This document shows, piece after piece, positions 1 to 7,673 of a DNA stretch of 36,378 bases. This stretch comes from JANXYY01 sp035530875 (GTDB lineage: Bacteria; Actinomycetota; Actinomycetes; Nanopelagicales; Nanopelagicaceae), in the NCBI GenBank assembly GCA_035530875.1, contig DATKUB010000059.1, positions 1 through 36,378 of the forward strand. Direction: 5' to 3'. How positions within the stretch are numbered: position 1 is the first letter of the stretch; every line of letters starts with the position of its first letter. A model generated the notes under the pieces. That model was not told where the DNA came from, did no database searches, and worked only from the letters and a program-made list of their open reading frames with translations. Made by a program: the position numbers and the translations under genes.

Positions 1-27
1 TGTCATGGCCAGTAAAGTCAACGGGGT

Positions 28-813
28 ATGGATAGCGATATACCAATCAGTAGCGGACGGACTAACCGTGGCCGCCTGCTTCGTCGTGGCGATGCTGTCG
101 TTCGGCCTCTAGGCGAGGATCAAGCGACGGAGAGAGTGTTAACGGCGGTAGCGCCTATTTTCGATGGCGCACCTTTCCCGCTTGGTCGTGATGGCGAAGG
201 TCGTCTTCTCATTGAGTGGGTCGAGGGGGAAGCACTTGAACTACTAGGTGACCGAGGAGCAAACGGGCGTGCCGTTTTGGAAAGTGTTGGTCTCTTGCTG
301 AGACGTCTGCACGACGCCACCGAGTCGATTGCATCTAGCCTTTCGGAGTCTTCGTCGGGCTTATCTGACCCTTCCGGTCGCGCAGAAGTCATCTGTCATA
401 ACGATCCGACTCCTGGGAATATCGTTTTTCGCGAAGGGATCGCTGTTGCCCTCATCGATTGGGAATACGCCGCTACTGGTCGACGCGCATGGGATCTGGC
501 GACTGCGCTTCGCTTCTGGTCGCCTTTGCGACACCCTGAAAATCTGCGTCCAGGTGAAGAAACTTTGGATTTCTTGGCGCGAGCCCGGTGGCTGTTAGGT
601 GGTTATGGGGCATCGCATTCACAGCGCATTGAGACGGGTGAGTTGCTCAGAAGTAGTCATGAGGCCGGAGCGCAGAATGCCATCCGAGTGGTAACCGAGC
701 GTGGCGTCGATGAGTATGAGCGTTGGGTAAATGGAGGCGGTCTCCTACGAATTGAGCGGGATGGACAGTGGCTCAAAGAAGAGCAGGAACGATTGATCGC
801 AGCGCTGCGATGA
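28..813 (+). CDS. Aminoglycoside phosphotransferase/choline kinase-family protein
   Basis: A 261-aa protein of the APH/choline kinase fold, which moves the ATP gamma-phosphate to a small-molecule hydroxyl. Seen: the Brenner-type catalytic motif CHNDPTPGN (His-x-Asp-x4-Asn) near residues 122-130, followed by the metal-binding segment ALIDWEYAATG with its DW pair near residue 143, and a conserved aspartate in AWDLA. The N-terminal lobe is short (about 100 residues) and has no clear P-loop, as is usual in the family. The ATG at 28 is preceded by ACGGGGT, a weak ribosome binding site, and the window begins only 27 nt upstream. The substrate cannot be read from sequence. Many such proteins in environmental actinobacteria are not resistance determinants. 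No co-directional neighbour lies closely downstream. Confidence 0.8.
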   Translation: MDSDIPISSGRTNRGRLLRRGDAVVRPLGEDQATERVLTAVAPIFDGAPFPLGRDGEGRLLIEWVEGEALELLGDRGANGRAVLESVGLLLRRLHDATESIASSLSESSSGLSDPSGRAEVICHNDPTPGNIVFREGIAVALIDWEYAATGRRAWDLATALRFWSPLRHPENLRPGEETLDFLARARWLLGGYGASHSQRIETGELLRSSHEAGAQNAIRVVTERGVDEYERWVNGGGLLRIERDGQWLKEEQERLIAALR

Positions 814-1229
814 GTCTTGGAACACCCAGTAGAAGGTCGTGCTTACTTGGGTATGAATTACCAAAGTCGGAACTTCGGCCAGATCACGTCAAGGGTTATT
901 GACACACCCCAGCATGTGCTAGTTGGCTTGGTGATGGATGACCGCCGCTGCGCGCATTCGCTGGGCCAGCGATGAAGCAGCACAATGCGTCGAGTGAATT
1001 CGTCAGTAACTGTCTTCCCTGGACGCGTAGATCCGCAAGCGTGGCGGCTGCATGGCCGTCGCGATCGTGTCGGCACTGACCAACGTGATGCCGGGCACAA
1101 GAGAACCCTAATCGATCAAGTCAGCAAAGCGTTTGTCACGACGCGTCGTCCATCCACTCGCTCCCCCGCTCGCCTGACTCCGACCCGTCGTCGTGCGCCG
1201 TAGCGTCTCCCGATCGGGGTTCACGGTGC

Positions 1230-1250
1230 GCGTGAGTGCGCAACTCACGC
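1230..1250. repeat. Perfect 8-bp inverted repeat (hairpin)
   Basis: GCGTGAGT and ACTCACGC flank a 5-nt spacer. No T-run follows, so a standard terminator is unlikely. It lies in the gene-poor stretch and its function is unknown. Confidence 0.6.
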
Positions 1251-1308
1251 CAGACATCCCGCAACTCAGAAACGACGAAACGCAGGCGTCCCACTGGTCC
1301 CGTCCCGC

Positions 1309-1326
1309 ACTCGGGTATACCCGAGT
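1309..1326. repeat. Perfect 18-bp palindrome
   Basis: The half ACTCGGGTA is followed directly by its reverse complement TACCCGAGT. It sits in the gene-poor stretch with no convincing adjacent start codon. It could be a protein-binding site or a relic of mobile DNA. Confidence 0.6.
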
Positions 1327-1535
1327 CGACCGGACAGTGATCCTCAGCAGCTGGCATCCGCCTGCACCTCCTCACTGATCAGGGCGCGCGGGCGACTAGC
1401 CTTGCACCACTCCCCTGACCATAGCGTCGAGTCGTTAGTACACTAGGCCAGCGTCGATTTTGACCTGTCATTGAGGTCTATCGCGCATCTGAGGTGAAGT
1501 TTGGCTGGGTATGTCGTGTATCGTCAGGCCCGCAG

Positions 1536-1566
1536 TTGGCGTTCATAAGTGTTAAGTCATAGTTGT
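1536..1566 (+). promoter_or_regulatory. Possible promoter of tRNA-Cys
   Basis: TTGGCG (1536-1541) and TAGTTG (1560-1565) are separated by 18 bp and lie about 17 bp before the tRNA 5' end. The -35 box is fair and the -10 box poor, so this is a weak prediction based on position. Confidence 0.25.
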
Positions 1567-1582
1567 TCGTCTGCGCTCGCTT

Positions 1583-1656
1583 GGTGGAATGGCCGAGAGG
1601 CGAGGCAACGGCCTGCAAAGCCGTGTACACGGGTTCAAATCCCGTTTCCACCTCCA
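1583..1656 (+). tRNA. tRNA-Cys (anticodon GCA)
   Basis: A full cloverleaf can be drawn. The acceptor arms are GGTGGAA (1583-1589) and TTCCACC (1646-1652). The anticodon stem is ACGGC/GCCGT around the loop CTGCAAA, with anticodon GCA at 1615-1617. The T arm contains GGGTTCAAATCCC. The discriminator is T1653 and CCA is encoded at 1654-1656. The 3' part of this gene and its flank are repeated at 2634-2681, so it is a probable integration target. Confidence 0.96.
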
Positions 1657-1685
1657 TTTCTTATCCGTGAGCGGCGGCTCGCCTC
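1638..1685 (+). repeat. Direct repeat, tRNA-proximal copy (attL-like)
   Basis: A 48-bp segment running from the T-arm of tRNA-Cys to 29 bp past its CCA matches 2634-2681 at 45 of 48 positions, with mismatches at 1645, 1657 and 1658. The longest identical block is 27 bp (1659-1685), outside the tRNA. That block contains a small imperfect dyad, GAGC-GGCG-GCTC (1669-1680). A duplicated tRNA 3' end is the classic mark of site-specific integration. Confidence 0.85.
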
Positions 1686-1757
1686 CCGTGAAAGGACCGT
1701 GTCGAGCGCATCGACGGCAGTCCGGCTCGGGTGGAGGAACTTGACGCGTTCTGAGAA

Positions 1758-1937
1758 CTACTTACTGAGTCCAAACCCTTTGAGCAATTTGCGAGTGAGA
1801 CTCATTTCTTTGCCGTAGATCTTCCGGCGCACGACCCGCTTGGCATAGGAGCCAGGCCCCTTGCTCGCGGCGCTGAGGTTATTGGACGCTCGGGCGAGAC
1901 GGTACAACTGACTAGTGAGTGATCGCTTACGCACCAT
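1758..1937 (-). CDS. Small basic conserved protein, function unknown
   Basis: A 59-aa, strongly basic protein (about 16 Lys/Arg) beginning MVRKRSLTSQLYRLARASN and ending in KGFGLSK. It resembles, from memory, small uncharacterised actinobacterial proteins of the form SLxSxLYRxAR...AKRxVRRK. I cannot name a family. The start was set at the ATG at 1935-1937 because GAGGAG lies 2 nt upstream with suitable context. An upstream in-frame ATG would add ten residues but runs through the previous gene. Its ATG overlaps the TAA of the 54-aa gene in the arrangement TAATG, so the two are almost certainly translationally coupled. The basic charge suggests nucleic-acid or membrane association, which is inference only. 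Confidence 0.7.
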   Translation of the reverse strand: MVRKRSLTSQLYRLARASNNLSAASKGPGSYAKRVVRRKIYGKEMSLTRKLLKGFGLSK

Positions 1938-2101
1938 TACTCCTCGAAACTTACTTGGCTCGCCCAAAAGTCAGGATTAAATGGGACGTTCACTTCGCCT
2001 GAGTTCTCTGGGTTTGGTAACTCCATTTCGTCGTCGCGCCCTAAACACTTGGTGCACCTAACTTCTCCGTTATCGCCTAGTTGAAAATCGTGCTCGCACA
2101 T
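1937..2101 (-). CDS. 54-aa Cys/His-rich mini-protein (zinc-knuckle-like)
   Basis: A short gene found by reading the minus strand. The ATG at 2099-2101 is preceded by GAGGTG with about 6 nt spacing. The 54-codon frame ends in TAA at 1937-1939, overlapping the next start. The N-terminus reads MCEHDFQLGDNGEVRCTKC, giving Cys2-x-His4 and Cys16-x2-Cys19, a plausible zinc-binding CxH...CxxC pair. The rest is acidic and Asn/Pro-rich, in contrast with the basic partner encoded next. Ribosome binding site, start and stop overlap argue that it is real. Function is unknown. An acidic metal-binding partner for the basic protein is one speculative reading. Confidence 0.65.
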   Translation of the reverse strand: MCEHDFQLGDNGEVRCTKCLGRDDEMELPNPENSGEVNVPFNPDFWASQVSFEE

Positions 2102-2143
2102 ATCAGCACCTCATTCACAGCATCCTATGGAAGGGCAACGGCT

Positions 2144-2534
2144 TCAAGTGCCTAGCCGTTTTCGAAACGTCGCAAGATCCTTCATCGGTTCCGACCACTC
2201 AACCGCGATCCTAGCCAGATAGCAAGGCTCGCTCTCAAGTTCGAGGCGGTAGCCATTTCGGCCCTGCCGGCGGTTGCAGAATCGAGGGCGATGTCTGGGA
2301 TTCTCGCCTTAGAACGCCGTCGACAGTGAGAATCCTGCGCTCGTGCCCCTTCAAGGGAGTGGCGTCCACTATCTCGCGAATAGGGGTCTCCGCTCGCCGG
2401 TATTCGCTCTCATTTACCTTCAGTTGTAGTTCATGTGCGCGATCTTCTCTTCGAAGCAGAATAGAAGAGGTCGTTCCAGTTATTCCAACAACGCCTCACG
2501 TGATGATTGAGGTGAAAGCGATCCAGTTGCTCAT
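2144..2534 (-). pseudogene. Decayed gene for a small membrane-anchored protein
   Basis: Reading leftwards from an ATG at 2532-2534, the frame gives MSNWIAFTSIIT, hits a TGA at 2496-2498, and continues in the same frame with GVVGITGTTSSILLRRE and a charged stretch of about 60 residues (DRAHELQLKVNESEYRR and so on). Coding character then moves to another frame somewhere in about 2235-2305. That frame reads NGYRLELESEPCYLARIAVE and ends at TGA (2144-2146). Joined, it would be one hydrophobic N-terminal helix followed by a charged helical domain, a common small-protein layout in actinobacterial islands. One nonsense change plus one frameshift make a pseudogene the simplest reading. No good ribosome binding site precedes the ATG. 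Confidence 0.45.
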
Positions 2535-2633
2535 GGAGGCCCGCGTACGAAACGAGCCCTCTTGGGTCCCTAGGTGCGCCCGTGCCTGGGCGACACTTTT
2601 CAATAATCTTCGAACCTTGTTCGAATGGTTTTG

Positions 2634-2681
2634 AATCCCGCTTCCACCTCCACGTCTTATCCGTGAGCGGCGGCTCGCCTC
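2634..2681 (+). repeat. Direct repeat, distal copy (attR-like)
   Basis: Second copy of the tRNA-Cys 3' end and flank (45/48 identical to 1638-1685). It keeps the acceptor 3' strand and CCA but has no 5' tRNA half, so it is not a functional tRNA. Similarity fades out within about 10 bp on both sides. Confidence 0.85.
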
Positions 2682-2755
2682 ATCTTGTAGGACCAAGTCT
2701 GGTGCGAATCCAGGGTCTCCCTTTGTGTCCGCGTATGAACCACCCAACTCGTATT

Positions 2756-2776
2756 GGCTGAAGTACGAATTCAGCC
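2756..2776. promoter_or_regulatory. Inverted repeat upstream of aldehyde dehydrogenase
   Basis: GGCTGAA and TTCAGCC, a perfect 7-bp inverted repeat with a 7-nt spacer, end 60 bp before the dehydrogenase ATG. It is a candidate operator for the PucR-type regulator encoded next, or a 5'-UTR hairpin. I see no clear -35/-10 pair in this interval. Confidence 0.35.
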
Positions 2777-2836
2777 CGTGTCCCGGTCGCAATAGATTTC
2801 CGGAAAACAACAAAACGAGCCTTCGGAGCCAGCAAC

Positions 2837-4357
2837 ATGGATGCAGCCAACGAATTCACGCGACTGAGCGGCCTTTACTACAGTGAGGGGAAATTCCAAG
2901 CGAGTTCAAGCACTTCGCGGACCATAGTTTCAGATCCATCAACCGCGCGGGAAATCGGTCAGATCGCCGATCTCACTCTCGAGGAGCTTGATGATGTCAT
3001 CGCGGCTGCGAACTTGGCACAGAAGACATGGTGGGCAGAGAGCGGCCTCTATCGAGCCGAAAAACTGCATGAAGTAGCTGCGTCCATCAGAAATCTCAGT
3101 CAGGATGTGGCCGAACTACTAACGCGGGAGACGGGCAAGCCCTATAAAGAGAGCGCAGACGAATTGGCTTGGTCGGTAACAGCTACGGACTACTACGCCG
3201 AACTTGGTCGACACTCGATTGGTTCAGTGTTAGGCAATTCTGTCGTCGGGCAAATGCACTACACACTCAAAGAGCCTATGGGTGTGGTGGTAATCATCTT
3301 GCCGGCCAACTTCCCTATCGTCTTATTCGTCTGGGAGGCTGCGGCGGCGTTAGCGGCCGGCAATGCCGTGATCGTAAAACCGTCGGTGTTCGCGTCGCTG
3401 ACCACTCTCAAGTTCATGGAAGTCTTTGCCAGCCTGCCCGCAGGGTTGGTGCAGTGCGTAACCGGTGGTGGAGACGTCGGCAAACATTTGGTCGCACACC
3501 GCAATACACACATGATCGGTTTCACCGGCAGCGTTCCAACCGGACAGGTAATCGCCCGCGCCTGTGCGGAACGGTTTAAACCTCATCTCATCGAAGCATC
3601 CGGGAATGATGCATTCATCGTGATGCCGTCTGCTCCTTTGAAAACTGCTGCCCGTGCCGCCGCCTTTGGGGCGTTTCTCAACTGCGGCCAGGTCTGTACA
3701 TCCGCTGAACGCTTTTACGTACACACCGACATCTATGACGAGTTCGCTGCGCTGCTCGTCGCCGAAGCCGCGAAGCTCCGCATCGGCAATGGCCTAGATC
3801 GAGTTGATCTCGGACCCATGGAGCATGCCGGCGAACGCGACCGCTACGAGAGGGTTCTAGCACGTGCGCTTGAGCAAGGTGCAGCAGTCGCATTTGGCGG
3901 GAGCCGTCCAATCAATCTCTCCGAGGAATACAAGAATGGGTATTTCGTAGACCCAACGGTTCTGATCAACGTGACTTCTGATATGGATGTACTTCATGGC
4001 GAGATCTTCGGTCCGCTCGCCCCACTGTGTCGAGTGGAAAGTTTTGACGAAGCTTTGCGTCTAACCAACGCGTCCGAATTCGGTCTTGGTGCCACGGTTT
4101 ATACGACGGATTCAACGGAGATCTACCGCGCGACAAATGAAATCGAGTCTGGAATGGTTTGGATCAATGCACCCATCCTCGATAACGATGCCGGTCCCTT
4201 CGGCGGTCGCAAGATGTCGGGTATCGGTCGCCAATTGGGCGCTGAAGGGCTAGACACGTTCCGGCACACAAAACTGGTCATGGTGGATCCATCAGCGAAC
4301 GCCCAAGACTTCTGGTGGTTTCCCTACTCAGATGATGAAGCCTGGAAACTACGCTGA
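2837..4357 (+). CDS. NAD(P)-dependent aldehyde dehydrogenase
   Basis: A 506-aa aldehyde dehydrogenase superfamily enzyme oxidising an aldehyde to its acid. Seen: oxyanion Asn158 in LPANFP (usually PWNFP), cofactor-binding Lys181 in VIVKPS, the Rossmann turn FTGSVPTG near 229-236, general-base Glu253 in LIEASGND (in place of the usual LELGGK) and the nucleophile Cys287 in NCGQVCTSAERF. EIFGPLAP and the C-terminal GPFGGRKMSGIGR stretch are also typical. GGAG lies 8 nt before the ATG. The length is normal. It is followed after 58 bp by a PucR regulator and then an NCS1 permease, so its aldehyde substrate probably arises from the compound imported there. Substrate specificity cannot be read from sequence. 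Confidence 0.93.
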   Translation: MDAANEFTRLSGLYYSEGKFQASSSTSRTIVSDPSTAREIGQIADLTLEELDDVIAAANLAQKTWWAESGLYRAEKLHEVAASIRNLSQDVAELLTRETGKPYKESADELAWSVTATDYYAELGRHSIGSVLGNSVVGQMHYTLKEPMGVVVIILPANFPIVLFVWEAAAALAAGNAVIVKPSVFASLTTLKFMEVFASLPAGLVQCVTGGGDVGKHLVAHRNTHMIGFTGSVPTGQVIARACAERFKPHLIEASGNDAFIVMPSAPLKTAARAAAFGAFLNCGQVCTSAERFYVHTDIYDEFAALLVAEAAKLRIGNGLDRVDLGPMEHAGERDRYERVLARALEQGAAVAFGGSRPINLSEEYKNGYFVDPTVLINVTSDMDVLHGEIFGPLAPLCRVESFDEALRLTNASEFGLGATVYTTDSTEIYRATNEIESGMVWINAPILDNDAGPFGGRKMSGIGRQLGAEGLDTFRHTKLVMVDPSANAQDFWWFPYSDDEAWKLR

Positions 4358-4415
4358 GAATTAGGCTCGGTCACCTCTTCTTGCACTACCTTGCCGCTGC
4401 TGAGATAGTGACGAA

Positions 4416-5915
4416 GTGGGCCTCACTATCCAGCAATTGACCGAAATGTCGTTTCTGCAGACCCGATATCTTGCTGGCCATAGTGGCGGAAACAGACCTG
4501 TCGTTTGGGCACATACCTGCGAGTTGCCAGAACCCTGGAACTGGTTAGGCGCCGGCGAATTGCTCCTAGCCGACGGTTACAACTTTCCGGCTGATGCACC
4601 TGGTCAGGTAAATTTTCTGCGGAAACTGGCGCAGGCCAGCCTTTCTGGTCTTGCCCTCGCTGAGGGGCTACACGCGGCCCCGCTAACGCCAGAGGCAATT
4701 TTGGAAGCCGATGTTCTGTCATTTCCGGTGTTGGAGACGGCGTACAAGGTGCCCTTCGTGACGGTTTCCCGGACCGTCGCGGACAGCAATAGCCATAAGG
4801 CAAGTGCGAGCCTTGGAAAAATACTTCGCATCTACGACGTGGTCCGTCGCGCCCATCTCGTTGGGTCTCGAAGCCACACGCTATTAGAGGAACTTGGGGC
4901 CGAACTCGGCATGCATCTTCGAGTTCTTGATGTCCAGAGCCGCGAGCCACTACTACATTCACCCCGAGAAGGAAGTGCAGAGATACAGAAGTCCTTGAAG
5001 GAGATGTTGCGCTCAACGGGGATGCCGCTGCCCGCTTTCATGCGACTGAGCGTTTCTGGTGAAACTATTCTCGTACTGCCCATTGAGGGCGACCGCGCGG
5101 TGTTGCTGGCTGAACCCGTGCAGCAGAACGAGCCACTAGAACTAATAGTCCTCCAACATGTCGCGGTGATCGCGGGCTTGGAGGTGGAACGTAGGGCTGC
5201 CCGCGCCTTGCGTCGCAGAGAGAACGGTAGCCGACTATTCCGCCAATTGCTGGAAGGTTCGATTGACCTTGAAACGGCTTACAACCAATTAGCGGCCGTG
5301 GGGCTGGGAGAACGACCATGGCGCGTCATCTGCTTTGGTGAGGAAGTCACGATCAACCCCGATGAACTGCAATTGCGGCTTAGCAACCTCAAGGTGCCGC
5401 ATATCCTGATGGCAAGCCGATCTGAATTACTCGCCCTCTTGCCAGATGGACTGGTCGACTCAGCCATCTTCGCCTTTGCATCAGACCCAAAGGTCAGAGC
5501 CGGGATCAGTCAGCCAATCCATAGAATCGGACTCATCTCCGATGCCGTGCGAGAAGCGCGATGGGCCACCGAAGCGGCCAGATCGGACCGTAGATCAGTC
5601 AGTATTTACAGCGAACAGTCAGCCATGTTTTTCCCACGAACTGTGGCGGAGGGTGAAGCGGCGGTGGCCAACGTACTCGGTCCCGTACTTGCATACGACA
5701 TCAAGAATGACTCCGAGCTTATGCACTCACTTGAGACTTACTTTGAGACGAATCGATCCTGGCAGGACGGTGCCGACCGATTAGGCATCCACAAACAGAC
5801 ACTTGTGTACCGAATACGGAAAATTGAGCAACTTACTGGTCGGAAACTGCGCGACATCGCGGATCAGACAGATCTATATCTCGCCCTTAGAACTTGGCAG
5901 TCTCTGAGAACGTAG
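4416..5915 (+). CDS. PucR-family transcriptional regulator
   Basis: A 499-aa regulator. It has an N-terminal PucR-like ligand-sensing domain (about 1-130), a central GGDEF-like/CdaR-type region, and a C-terminal PucR helix-turn-helix (about 440-499) seen as LETYFETNRSWQDGADRLGI followed by HKQTLVYRIRKIEQLTGRKL. Members of this family control purine, allantoin, proline, GABA and polyamine catabolism. The start is a GTG, chosen because GLTIQQLTEM matches the usual beginning of the PucR domain. The Shine-Dalgarno is weak. It lies between the dehydrogenase and the permease in the same direction and is the obvious local regulator, probably responding to the transported substrate. Confidence 0.9.
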   Translation: MGLTIQQLTEMSFLQTRYLAGHSGGNRPVVWAHTCELPEPWNWLGAGELLLADGYNFPADAPGQVNFLRKLAQASLSGLALAEGLHAAPLTPEAILEADVLSFPVLETAYKVPFVTVSRTVADSNSHKASASLGKILRIYDVVRRAHLVGSRSHTLLEELGAELGMHLRVLDVQSREPLLHSPREGSAEIQKSLKEMLRSTGMPLPAFMRLSVSGETILVLPIEGDRAVLLAEPVQQNEPLELIVLQHVAVIAGLEVERRAARALRRRENGSRLFRQLLEGSIDLETAYNQLAAVGLGERPWRVICFGEEVTINPDELQLRLSNLKVPHILMASRSELLALLPDGLVDSAIFAFASDPKVRAGISQPIHRIGLISDAVREARWATEAARSDRRSVSIYSEQSAMFFPRTVAEGEAAVANVLGPVLAYDIKNDSELMHSLETYFETNRSWQDGADRLGIHKQTLVYRIRKIEQLTGRKLRDIADQTDLYLALRTWQSLRT

Positions 5916-6092
5916 TGCGCCACTGCCCTCGACTTCGACCGAGCTCACCAGGCCCGTTTTGTCCGTGTATATGCGATCGTACGAGGAGTTGGGTCTGTCT
6001 CATTCAGTTGATCAATGGTGATGTGTGTCCCCCTTTTCTAACCTTCAGCAAAGCGCTCGCGCAAGATGCCCGTCCTGAGACGAAGGAGCCCC

Positions 6093-7568
6093 ATGTCAAG
6101 CAATTTCGCATCCCAACGCGTCAAAGAACCGTCGAGAAATCTCGTGAATGTACGGGTTGAAACGCGGTCCATCGACTATGTCCCCTTGAAAGAACGCCAC
6201 GGACGGCTAGGCGACCAGGCCACAATTTGGTTCGCTGGGGGCGCTCAGTTGCTTAGCCTGGCTACAGGTGCGATCGGTATTACCCTCGGACTAAACTTAC
6301 TTTGGACTTTGGTCGGTCTGATCGTCGGCACCGTACTTGGCACCATTCCCGTTGCCGCCCACGCCAGTCAAGGACCACATTTGGGACTGCCTCAGATGGT
6401 GCAGACCCGTCCGCAGTTCGGACGCTATGGAGCGCTGTTCATCTGGGTCGTAGCGATTCTGGTCTATTGGGGTTACGTAGTGCTCAACACGAACCTGCTC
6501 GGCGCCACTGCCGAGCAACTAGGACTCGGATCGGCGCAGATATGGGTGCTGATTCTTGGCGTCGTTGGCCTCGTGATCGCCATTTACGGATATGACTGGC
6601 TGCACATCGGACAGCGATACACAACGATTGCGCTTGTCGCCGTATTGATCATTTTCACGATTGGCATTATCGCTGGAGGCAAGATCCCGGCAGGAGCAAT
6701 GGCTCTTTCGGGGACCTTCAAATTCACCCCGTTTCTGATGGTCTTGTCTGCTGCTCTCTCCTACCAGTTGTCCTGGGCCTTCTTCGTCTCTGACTACTCG
6801 CGCTATATGCCAGCTACCACTAGCCATCGCTCGATCATCGCGATGACCGCATTCGGTGCTGGCTTGGGAGTCTTCGCGATGGAGGCCTTAGGAGCCATCT
6901 GCATGGCGCTCTTCCCTAAAGATGCGCTCATTTTAGGTCTGGCAAAATCAGGAAACCTTGTCTTCAACGGACTAGGTACGGCCCTGCTCATCCTTGGCGG
7001 AATCGCCCTACTGGTGTTCAACGCCATGTGCATCTATGGCGGCTCCTTGACACTAATCACGGCTGCTGACAGCCTCCGGCCCACGCTTCCAACGCGATCC
7101 ATTCGGGTCAAGACGATCATGCTCATTGGAGTTACTGCCACGATTGTCGGAGCTATCCTGCCCGCAAACTTCCTCAACACTACCTTTTATACGATTCTTG
7201 CCGTTCTGGCTTACCTAATGGCTCCATGGACTGCCATAAATCTGACCGACTATTTCATTGTCCGGAAAGGCCGTTACTCAATCAAGGAGATCTTCAATCC
7301 CAAGGGTATGTATGGGCTGTGGAACTGGCGTGGGCTAGCCGCGTATTGGATCGCATTTGCCGCGATGATCCCTTTCATGTATCTGACGTTCTTCCAAGGG
7401 TTCGTAGCAACCGCCCTGGGCGGCGTCGATTTTGCCTTCTTTGTTGGAATCCCCGTCGCAGCAATCCTGTACTGGGTGTTCTGTCGCAATCTTGACGTGA
7501 GCGCTGAAGCGGCCAACATTGAGGTAGCTGACCGTGATCTCGATGCGATAGCGGCGCCCATCGCATAG
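6093..7568 (+). CDS. NCS1-family cytosine/purine/hydantoin-type permease
   Basis: A 491-aa integral membrane transporter with about 12 hydrophobic segments. Family signs include the N-terminal RSIDYVPLKERHGRLGDQ segment, which precedes the first helix in NCS1 proteins, FAGGAQLLSL, and the mid-protein SWAFFVSDYSRYMP stretch matching the family's conserved (A/S)DYxRY motif. Known members import cytosine, allantoin, uracil, hydantoins, thiamine-like compounds or nucleosides with Na+ or H+. The start was moved to the ATG at 6093, which has AAGGAG 6 nt upstream. The frame opens 27 nt earlier but without such a site. Its gene ends just before a strong terminator shared with the convergent flavoprotein gene. 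Confidence 0.9.
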   Translation: MSSNFASQRVKEPSRNLVNVRVETRSIDYVPLKERHGRLGDQATIWFAGGAQLLSLATGAIGITLGLNLLWTLVGLIVGTVLGTIPVAAHASQGPHLGLPQMVQTRPQFGRYGALFIWVVAILVYWGYVVLNTNLLGATAEQLGLGSAQIWVLILGVVGLVIAIYGYDWLHIGQRYTTIALVAVLIIFTIGIIAGGKIPAGAMALSGTFKFTPFLMVLSAALSYQLSWAFFVSDYSRYMPATTSHRSIIAMTAFGAGLGVFAMEALGAICMALFPKDALILGLAKSGNLVFNGLGTALLILGGIALLVFNAMCIYGGSLTLITAADSLRPTLPTRSIRVKTIMLIGVTATIVGAILPANFLNTTFYTILAVLAYLMAPWTAINLTDYFIVRKGRYSIKEIFNPKGMYGLWNWRGLAAYWIAFAAMIPFMYLTFFQGFVATALGGVDFAFFVGIPVAAILYWVFCRNLDVSAEAANIEVADRDLDAIAAPIA

Positions 7569-7587
7569 CAATCGAAGCCATAAGGAA

Positions 7588-7633
7588 GACTCAGCATCTC
7601 TGCTGTTTAACTAGCGGAGGTGCTGAGTCTTTG
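7588..7633 (+). terminator. Rho-independent terminator between convergent genes
   Basis: A 17-bp stem (7588-7604 with 7613-7629, containing two G-T wobbles) around the 8-nt loop GTTTAACT is followed by TTTG. It lies 19 bp after the permease stop and 40 bp before the flavoprotein stop on the other strand, so it can serve both. The U-tract is short, but the stem is among the strongest in the window. Confidence 0.8.
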
Positions 7634-7673
7634 TGGCAACAGCGTTTGATGAAGCGAAACCCTTAGGTGAGTC

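Larger units (their letters stand above)
814..1582. other. Gene-poor stretch before tRNA-Cys
   Basis: About 770 bp with no ORF I would accept. The open frames here (up to about 80 codons on either strand) are Arg/Ser/Pro-rich, lack ribosome binding sites and resemble no family I know. The part around 1100-1400 appears richer in G+C than its surroundings and holds two strong inverted repeats, listed separately. A weak hairpin (arms ACCCAGTA and TACTTGGGT, 824-852) follows the kinase gene but has no T-tract. The stretch may be decayed foreign DNA next to a tRNA integration site. Confidence 0.5.
1638..2681. mobile_element. Mini-island or island remnant at tRNA-Cys
   Basis: The interval is bounded by the two 48-bp copies of the tRNA-Cys end, giving a unit of 996 bp. 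Inside, on the minus strand, are two very small intact genes and one decayed gene. No integrase, excisionase or transposase is present, so the element would be a deletion remnant of a larger island or would need an enzyme supplied in trans. That the repeats mark a past integration is an inference. The repeat itself and the tRNA overlap are directly visible. Confidence 0.6.

Noticed and set aside
28..813. Antibiotic resistance call for the APH-family protein
   Set aside because: Catalytic motifs alone do not assign an aminoglycoside substrate. The family is broad and there is no resistance-related context.
858..1378. Four short frames (60-80 codons) in the gap before tRNA-Cys
   Set aside because: They conflict with each other, lack ribosome binding sites and look like no known protein.
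2326..2634. A 102-codon plus-strand frame in the island
   Set aside because: It lies opposite the decayed gene, has Ser/Arg-rich composition and no ribosome binding site.
2634..2681. A second tRNA-Cys gene
   Set aside because: Only the 3' acceptor and part of the T arm are present; there is no anticodon arm or 5' half.
2496..2813. A 105-codon minus-strand frame reaching from the island into the intergenic region
   Set aside because: It runs across the distal repeat and has no plausible start. Only its last 12 codons seem to belong to the decayed membrane-protein gene.
4426..5016. A 196-codon minus-strand frame under the PucR gene
   Set aside because: Antisense shadow; Arg/Ser/Pro-rich composition typical of non-coding frames.
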